From: Chrysaora quinquecirrha
Taxonomy: Eukaryota > Cnidaria > Scyphozoa > Semaeostomeae > Pelagiidae
Length of the DNA: 64,000 nt
Direction of reading: 5' to 3'
NCBI GenBank assembly: GCA_014526335.1
Contig: JACTAT010000037.1
Location: 8,122,566 to 8,186,565, forward strand
Positions 57,671-64,000 of the stretch are shown one piece after another; within the stretch, counting starts at the first letter, position 1; each line of letters begins with the position of its first letter. A model generated the notes under the pieces. That model saw only the letters and a program-made list of their open reading frames with translations. It did not search any database and had not been told where the DNA came from. A program made the translations under genes and the position numbers.

Positions 57671-57932
57671 TTAGAGCTCCATAGATTCAGCAAACACTGC
57701 ACCGAGTAACATGCAAAGACTGAACAATAAGTTTTCAATTTCTTGCTCGAAGCAAGAATACAAGAGCTGGTTTCTTCTTTAAATAACGGCTTGAAATGAA
57801 GACTTTGAAGAATTGATCACGAAGGCTGTATTCTGTTCGCAAGCGAGCGGCGAACCGCAAATTCGCTAGCGAATAGCGAATGCGAACGAAGTGGAAATGG
57901 GGCTTAACCCACAAGAAAGTACACCGGTAACA

Positions 57933-58256
57933 GGTCAACTCGCCACACTGCCAACTCGCCACAGTCGAGTCGCCGCACATCCTTGAAAACTCACCTCTTC
58001 AAAAGACGACTCGCAACAAATAACTGAACAAATCGACTCTATTAGCGTGATAAACGGGGGCTTGGGGGCAACGCCTCCAATATTTTGAAATGAAAAGAGC
58101 TGAAAAGACTTCTAGAAAGCTTTTTAAAACTTGAATTTCGAACTGAGGCGAGTTGACCACTAAGGTGTGGCAAAGTGAACAGAACACAGTGGCGACTTGA
58201 CCTGAAATGTGTGGTGACTTGGTCATGTGGCGAGCTGGCAGTGTGGCGAGTTGATC
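57933..58256. mobile_element. TIR element with repeated GTGGCGAGTTG motif
   Basis: Left GGTCAACTCGCCACACTGCC, right GGCAGTGTGGCGAGTTGATC. The same motif recurs inside (GAGGCGAGTTGACC, GTGGCGACTTGACC, GTGGTGACTTGG). Non-coding. Confidence 0.8.
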
Positions 58257-58381
58257 AGAAACCAAAATACACCAGGCGTAGGCCTTCCTTAAATTTGACA
58301 AAATCTAAATTACTAATATCTGCTAATACTAATATAAAAGTGAATAGTCTTTGAGTTGTACCAAACTTCAAAATTGCGATA

Positions 58382-58827
58382 AACAGCGGAAACATTTTCG
58401 GGCATACTTAAAACCCTTTTTCGTCTGACACTCCTCAAAGCATGAACGTCAGAAACAGACCGAAACAATAGACTAAGGTGGAATCTTATACCGAGATGCG
58501 GCTGGAAATGCACCAATCAGAAAGAAAAGCTGAATTGGCATTGTGTTTGAAACACCAACCAGCTTTTGGCGGAAAGAAGATTGAAAATTAATTGAAGAGT
58601 CCAAGTGAGAAAACTCTTTCTGTCTACACAGAACCGGCTTTTCGGTCTTTATGTGGACAGATTCCATCGAAATTTTGGCTGTGCACCATGTCAATTCAGC
58701 TTTTCTTTCTGATTGGTGCATTTCGAGCCGCATCTGGGTATAAATTCCAGTTTTTGACGTTTATACTTTGAGGAGTGTCAGACGAAAAAAGCTTATAAGT
58801 ATGCCCGAAAATGTGTCCGCTGTTGTA
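58382..58827. mobile_element. Long-TIR (about 190 bp arms) element
   Basis: Left arm begins AACAGCGGAAACATTTTCGG and the right arm ends GAAAATGTGTCCGCTGTT. The arms are inverted copies through GATGCGGCTGGAAATGCACC. The minus-strand frames here are artefacts of the arms. Confidence 0.8.
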
Positions 58828-59170
58828 ATGAGGTTCGCCAAAGATTAAACACTTCAGATACGTTTTCGAATATCTTTTCTTGAAATAAAACATTTACTAA
58901 GAATACTACAGCTCGACGAAAATATCTTTCAAAAAGTCCACAAAAACTCTCCAACCATTTCTCCAAAATCGTCTTCTCCAAAAGCACGCTAGTTCTCTTC
59001 ATGAAAACGAGGTATAATCAAAAGGGAGCTCCTCACACTGTTTATCGCAATTTTACTTATATAAAAATACATATTTGAAATATAAAAATTAACTCTTAAA
59101 AGACGCTTTGCAAGATAAAAATTAAGTAGGATTAATTCTATAAAAAAGAACCTAACATTAATAATAATTC

Positions 59171-62100
59171 CTAATCTGGTTCAATAAGATTTAAATGCTG
59201 TTCAATAGCGAACCCTAATTCATCTAGAATTTCTTGAAATATCCTTGAATTTTTCCTACCAATTCTTGCTTTCAATAAATGTTTTACAAGTTCAATAAAA
59301 GTGCTTACTTTCTCGTCTTTGAAGGCTTGGCGTATGATCAACAGACAGCGGCAATCCCTAGGATTTTCGCCCTGAATTTCTGGGTTTCTTGTAATGTTCT
59401 CGATGTCTCCATGTTTATAACCCAAATGAAGCCCTAATGTCTTACCTACGGCGTCAATTTTGTCAACAGAACACATGGATTGTAGAAGGTTGTGAACTGA
59501 AGTTCTCTCAAGATCACTGATGGGTGAATTCAGAAAGTCCCAAACTGCAAAAACAGAACACGATTACAGTAATATCTCGTTCGTAAACTATTTAACGCAC
59601 GCTTTAAGGCCCGTGTACATTACGCCGATATGAAATGAATACGATAAGCAAGGCCATCAATTTTTGTCTAAAATCTATTGCTTCATGTCAACAAGAACAA
59701 AGAGTAATTGTGTTTTCTCTCATTCAATCAGAAAGGCGGTATCAAACTGTACCGTATTCAGCCGTTTACACTATGCCGTTTTCAGATGAAGCCCCGTTTT
59801 CAGATGAAACTCCCTCAAGAACGACTCCCTGGAACATCAGTATTTTTAATAGTATTGTATACTTATATTCTATATTCATTAATTTATAATGTAGTTTGTA
59901 TTTATACTGAAGGGATATCGTTATAATTATCAATAATAATAATAATATTCGGCGTGTCTCTCAGGATGGCTAAACATGCGAGCGAACAGCGAGCAACATC
60001 ATGAACATGCCCCGAATCATTTGCATGTCGCGGAGACAAGAAAATGTTTCTTTTGTCTCCCAAAAACATTTGCCTGTCTCTTGCTACAAATTTTGTCGCG
60101 CGCTACAAAGTCTCCGAGGTGGCTAAACTGGGAGACACCGAGGGAACATCGATGTCGTGCGCGACATTTCTCCTAGTTTAGCCAGGTCTTAAGGCACAGT
60201 CACGAAGCCAGCGCTAAAACGTCAGGGGGGGGGGCAAAACCAAGCTAAGATCATACAGATACACTGTCTCTGCTGTTTACTTTGCATAGATGGAGTGAAA
60301 AAATTGACAAAATATGCAACCAAATACCATAGCTTACCTTTCGATAATTTTTTAGCCATGTGTTTTGGTTCGAGCTGTAGAAAACAGTTCTCAAACCAAA
60401 GATCTTTTAATGCTCCTTTGATGAAAAACTCTGATATTTTCTCCAAAGCTGTTTTCATAATTGATATATCACCCTTGCTATTACGCATTGCCTTCAAATC
60501 TTGTATAACACTGTGAGGCAAACCAAGGTGCAGCTCAAACTTTGAAAAATTACTGAAATTCGTTGGACGTGCATCTTCCAACTTGCAGTTCTGTAATGCT
60601 AGGCCGAGAAAACGAAACGGGGGATCGTCGTCTTCATGTTTAACGTCGTTAATTTCTTCCTGTCATAAAGAACATACAAATTATGTATCCAGTTTACAGT
60701 ATAAGATCGCTATAACCACATAACCACACACCAACAAGCACACAACAACAAATACTTATTATTTTTTACAAATACCGTACCGTACCACAATTACCATTAT
60801 AACACCTTGATTTAAAATCGAAAGATAAAAATAAACCGTTGCCTATGCGTTAAAAATATCAGATGTATTACTTCAATAGCCAGGTATCGGCATTCTTCAT
60901 GACACCCTGGCTGATCGTTTTTTCAAATTCAGAATCTCTGCGTTCAGTTACGGGTCTTGTTGGTGGGGCTTATAATCAAGGGCGGGCTAACATTTTCAAC
61001 TGAACATCATTTGGTGGGGCTTCTACTCAAGGGCGGCTTACAATCGAAAAAATACGGTATAAAGTGCCAAGCATCAATGTATACAGATCTCTACAAGTGC
61101 TTGCCATAATACAATTGGTTGGATTGGAACCTAAGACTGCATTATCAGAGAGCCAATGACAATTCGACAGAGCTAAAGGGGCTCAATGAAATCGTTGAGT
61201 AACTCTTCAGGTCTTCTATCATAAGGCTCTTCTCGCATTTTGCCATGTGTTTCGGCTATGTGAAGCCTTCTTCAGTACCATACATATTAATATATATTTT
61301 TCATGATCACTAAAATACATTTTTCAAAAGTGGCATACCACAATTGATGGGCTTTGAACACTTGACTGCATGATCAAAGAGCCAACGACGATTCCACTGA
61401 GCCAAAGAGCTCAATGAAATCGCAGAGTAACTCTCCAAGTCATACAGTCTCAGATTCTCCTTCCGTTCGGCTTACGTGTTTCGGCTATGTTGAGCCTTCT
61501 TCAGCACTACACACATTTATATATATTTTTTCATGCATTGCAAGTACTAGGATAAATTTTCTACGAGTGGGACATCAAAATAAATGTGATTTGAACATGG
61601 ACTGCACGACCAGAGAGCCAACAACATTTCCACTGAGCTATAGAGCTCAATGAAATCGTCTTGTAACTCTTCAAGTCATACAGCCCAAGGCTCTCCTCCC
61701 ATTTGTCTTTGTGTTTCGGCTCTGTGAAACCTTCTTCTGTACCATACATATTTATATATATGTACAGTATTATCATGAAAGCACTAGGATAGACATTTGG
61801 GTACGGGTATGTGCCGCCCATATGGGTGGGTTTTCGGCCCTGAAATTCTCTAAACATGGATATGATTTTTGCCAAAACTCAATAAAAGAGGGTGAGAAAT
61901 TGAAAAAAACTCGAAAACTTAACTTTAATTCGATCAGAAAAGTGATAAAATCGCGCTGAAGATGTTTGTAGGACAATTTCAAGCAATGCTAAGGCCTAGA
62001 AAGTCTCATTATCCTCATATTCCGCTTATTTTTACTCAAAACAAAGGGTCTGTTTCTGCATAGGTCTACATTATAGGTGGGTGGGTTTGCAAAATCTGGG

Positions 62101-62428
62101 CGCCACATACCCGTCCATCTATACGTCATGTACCCCCTGGGCATACCACATAGTTGAGATTTGCAACTTGGGGAAAAGAGAATTCCAAAGAGCTAACAGT
62201 ATTTGCAATTTAAAGGCTTTCCAAAAAATCGAGACTTCGAAAATCACCACCAACAACAGAATATGCAATCTACTCACAAGCAATTTCCAGTACGGAATGG
62301 ATCCGTATTTTACACCATTATGATGTCCTTTAATTACAAAATAATCTTTGGCATTCTCTGCTTGTTTTTCGTCGTCAACTTCAAGCAATCTGAATGTTTC
62401 GGTAAAACAGCTTTCCCAAGGTGTAAAG
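59171..62428 (-). CDS. Death-fold-domain protein, 3' part (last three exons)
   Basis: Exons: 62428-62278, 60659-60338 and 59544-59171 (stop at 59173-59171), GT-AG with closing phases, encoding about 281 C-terminal residues. The last exon (VDKIDAVGKTLGLHLGYKHG, DIENITRN, CRCLLIIRQAFKDEKVSTFI, ELVKHLLKARI) has the pattern of a death domain: aliphatic helix 1, a G-x-x-LG turn, a D-I-x-x-I segment and a C-L-L-x-x-x-x-x-A-F helix. The middle exon (FRFLGLALQNCKLED, FELHLGLPHSVIQDLKAMR) is a second, weaker death-fold-like stretch. The first visible exon (KDYFVIKGHHNGVKYGSIPY) is unrecognised. Death-fold proteins act as adaptors in apoptotic or immune signalling; which one this is cannot be said. It is 5' incomplete: the first exon begins in phase 2 and no upstream exon was found before 63200. 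Confidence 0.72.
59951..60189. mobile_element. CTAAACATGCGAG-type element, uninterrupted copy
   Basis: Matches the outer parts of 51426-51957 and shows the empty site (TCGCGGAGACAAGAAAATG) where the nested element sits there. Located in an intron of the death-fold gene. Confidence 0.75.
61060..61775. repeat. Three tandem units of about 225 bp, tRNA/SINE-like
   Basis: Each unit has GAGCTCAATGAAATCG, a GTGTTTCGGCTATGTGA segment and CCTTCTTCAG. On the minus strand the units contain A-box-like TAGCTCAGTGG and B-box-like GGTTCCAATCC or GTTCAAATC, suggesting descent from a tRNA-derived SINE. Units are about 10-25 % diverged. Located in an intron of the death-fold gene. Confidence 0.5.
61790..62143. 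mobile_element. Relative of the CCCGGGGGG-tipped element
   Basis: Interior GGGTACGGGTATGTGCCGCC at the left and inverse GCCACATACCCGTCC at the right; closely matches 21135-21493. The left G-run tip is missing. Confidence 0.7.
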
Positions 62429-62560
62429 CTAAAAATTAAAAAAGAAATCATTTAAGTTAACCATTCAAAAAATCGTTGATAGAGTACCGAGGGGTGACGT
62501 TATCAAACATCACTTTTTAGAATTGCAAGACCTGCTTTTCATTTCGTAATAAATAATGTG

Positions 62561-62961
62561 TACACGTTTTTTTTATAAAAAGCCGGTTAATGAGAAACCT
62601 AGAACTAGACACCCAAAAAGTGAAGAAACTTTTAGAACTACGAGGATGGAGTAAGGACACTTTAGAAATTTTTGTGTCAGCTTTCCATCATACTGATTTC
62701 CCTGATTTCACATTTGTGGAGGTAGTAATTAGTTCTCAAGCATTCCCGTGCGATTTCTCGCGGCAGTGTGGGTAATTCCGTGCGATTTCTAGCACCTGTC
62801 TGCAATACTGTATCCCACAGAAGGTTTTTTGTCGTTTTTCCAGCAATTTATTTCCCTTTAATCAAGAAACTGTTAAGAAACTTTTAGAACTAAAATTGGG
62901 CAGAAAATTAAGAATCTTTTAGAACTAGGCCTCGAGCCAGGTTTCTTATAAAAAACGTGTA
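62561..62961. mobile_element. TIR element, AAGAAAC variant
   Basis: Ends TACACGTTTTTTTTATAAAA and TTATAAAAAACGTGTA. AAGAAAC is repeated inside, with TAGAACT strings as in 16799-17185, of which it is a close copy in the same orientation. Confidence 0.8.
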
Positions 62962-63269
62962 AACGTGCAAAATAAGTAAAACATGTCAAAAGTTGGTTAA
63001 GATATGGCTATCCGAAGAGATCGATGTACTCTTTGCATACACTGAATGCAATGATTAGGTATTTCTCCGGATGGCCCTATCTAAAAAACAATTCAACGTA
63101 GTCGACTGATATTCGATAATTTTACAATATTTCTTACGCTTTTTCAGAAAATAAAGAGCATATTGAAAGATTCTTAAAGTAGATCTTTGCTTCTAAACTT
63201 AACTATCTCAGCACATAAAACATGATTGAAATGTTTGAGGAATGACGGCAAGAGATTCGAAACAATCAA

Positions 63270-63342
63270 TACCACTACCATGGATTGAACCAGGGACCTT
63301 CAGATCTTCAACCTGACGCTCTCCCAACTGAGCTATCTCGGC
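63270..63342 (-). tRNA. tRNA-Phe-like copy 1, degenerate acceptor
   Basis: Keeps the A box (TAGCTCAGTTGG), anticodon loop with GAA and B box (GGTTCAATCC). The 3' acceptor strand is changed (GTAGTGGTA), so pairing with the 5' GCCGAGA is poor. Probably a pseudogene. A shorter relic, AACTATCTCAGCACATA, lies near 63202. Confidence 0.6.
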
Positions 63343-63417
63343 ATATAACAGCTGCACCACAGGTATTAAATACATGTTGATGCTGGGAAAAGCCAAAAAG
63401 AGATATAAAACACTGAA

Positions 63418-63434
63418 TGCCGCGACCAGGGATT

Positions 63435-63485
<51 letters not shown>

Positions 63486-63490
63486 TCGGC
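63418..63490 (-). tRNA. tRNA-Phe (GAA), copy 2
   Basis: 73 nt on the minus strand: GCCGAGA acceptor, A box TAGCTCAGTTGG, anticodon stem TCAGA/TCTGA around CTGAAGA (anticodon GAA), B box GGTTCAATCC, 3' TCGCGGCA. One acceptor mismatch (A opposite G). No intron, no encoded CCA. Confidence 0.88.
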
Positions 63491-63565
63491 ACATAACAGC
63501 TGCATCACAGGTATTAAATAAATGTTGATGCTTGGGAAAATCGACAACAGATATAAAACACTGAA

Positions 63566-63636
63566 TGCCGTGACCAGGGATTGAACCAGGCACCTTCAAT
63601 TTCAGCCTGATGCTCTCCAAACTGAGCTATCTCGGC
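63566..63636 (-). pseudogene. tRNA-Phe copy 3, damaged
   Basis: 71 nt. The anticodon arm is shortened (GGCTGAAATTGAAGG) and other stems carry changes (TTTGGAGAGC, GGTGCCTGG). Same position in the tandem unit as the intact copies. Confidence 0.75.
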
Positions 63637-63710
63637 ACATAGCAACCGCAAAACAGGTATTAAATACATGTTGATGCTTGGAAAGTCGACAAGATATAGA
63701 AAAAACTGGA

Positions 63711-63727
63711 TGCCGCGACCAGGGATT

Positions 63728-63778
<51 letters not shown>

Positions 63779-63783
63779 TCGGC
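63711..63783 (-). tRNA. tRNA-Phe (GAA), copy 4
   Basis: Identical over the 73-nt gene to copy 2; only the spacer differs. Confidence 0.88.
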
Positions 63784-63859
63784 ACATAGCAACCGCATCA
63801 CAGGTATTAAATACATGTTGATGCTTGGGAAAAGTCCACAAGATATAGAAAACACTAGA

Positions 63860-63893
63860 TGCCGCGACCAGGGATTGAACCAGGGACCTTCAA

Positions 63894-63927
<34 letters not shown>

Positions 63928-63932
63928 TCGGC
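63860..63932 (-). tRNA. tRNA-Phe (GAA), copy 5
   Basis: As copy 2 except one change in the anticodon stem (TTTGA for TCTGA), which leaves a G-U pair. Likely functional. The spacer beyond it repeats the unit up to the window edge. Confidence 0.85.
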
Positions 63933-64000
63933 ACATAGCAACCGCATCACAGGTATTAAATACATGTTGATGCTTGGGAAAAGTCGACAAGATATAGAAA

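Larger units (their letters stand above)
55133..59170. other. Region between the coiled-coil and death-fold genes
   Basis: No exon was recognised. Holds a 99-bp satellite (56041-56535), a Harbinger-type MITE (57304-57670), a GGCGAGTTG element (57933-58256) and a long-TIR element (58382-58827), plus AT-rich sequence at 59030-59160. A 5' exon of the coiled-coil gene could be hidden here. Confidence 0.5.
63202..64000 (-). repeat. Tandem array of tRNA-Phe units, about 147 bp period
   Basis: Five tRNA bodies with 144-149 bp spacing. Spacers are also conserved (CAGGTATTAAATACATGTTG, ATGCTTGGGAAAAGTCGACA), so whole units were duplicated. The array reaches the right edge and probably continues. Confidence 0.92.

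Noticed and set aside
63208..63855. Minus-strand frames containing AEIAQLGERQTEDLKVPGSI
   Set aside because: This peptide is the translation of the tRNA-Phe gene itself, a common false protein.
63202..64000. Regular array resembling CRISPR
   Set aside because: Repeats are 73-nt tRNA genes with conserved, not unique, spacers in a eukaryotic genome.

Overview
This is a eukaryotic (animal) nuclear window. It is AT-rich, with short GT-AG exons, long introns and many small transposons. The gene set (kynureninase, TRAM1, 2-oxoglutarate dehydrogenase E1, UPF0728/C10orf53, a death-fold protein), the tandem tRNA-Phe genes and the abundance of TIR elements and a DIRS retroelement suggest an anthozoan cnidarian, probably a coral. 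That placement is inference; no rRNA or mitochondrial marker is present.

Layout, left to right. 688-4501 (-): first five coding exons of kynureninase; the 3' part lies left of the window. 6022-20599 (-): TRAM1, ten recognisable coding exons, with a DIRS-type tyrosine-recombinase retroelement (about 10729-15306) in one intron. The conserved exon that should lie in that same intron is absent, and codon phase confirms a loss. 20600-33036: gene-poor and repeat-rich, holding an orphan CRE/TATA promoter-like site, minisatellites, a hAT-type MITE and two copies of a GC-rich hairpin cluster. 33037-33536: 500 N. 34301-48711 (-): 2-oxoglutarate dehydrogenase E1, sixteen exons covering the N-terminal half including the ThDP motif; the C-terminal half is not found and probably belongs to the assembly gap. 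49552-51056 (+): complete three-exon UPF0728 gene, head-to-head with OGDH across an 840-bp intergenic region that holds an ISRE-like site. 52834-55121 (-): unrecognised coiled-coil protein. 59171-62428 (-): last three exons of a death-fold-domain protein. 63270-63932 (-): tandem tRNA-Phe(GAA) genes on a unit of about 147 bp, running toward the right edge.

The metabolic genes are unrelated in pathway: tryptophan/kynurenine catabolism, ER translocon, TCA cycle. Nothing here indicates an operon-like or co-regulated system except the shared OGDH/UPF0728 upstream region. The most unusual content is in the repeats. Several non-autonomous TIR families carry many internal copies of their own terminal motif. 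In one family the motif variant (AAGAAAC, AAGGAAC or AAGCAAC) differs between elements but is largely uniform within each. Two other families show perfect 8-bp and 9-bp target-site duplications in both copies, which fixes their ends to the base.
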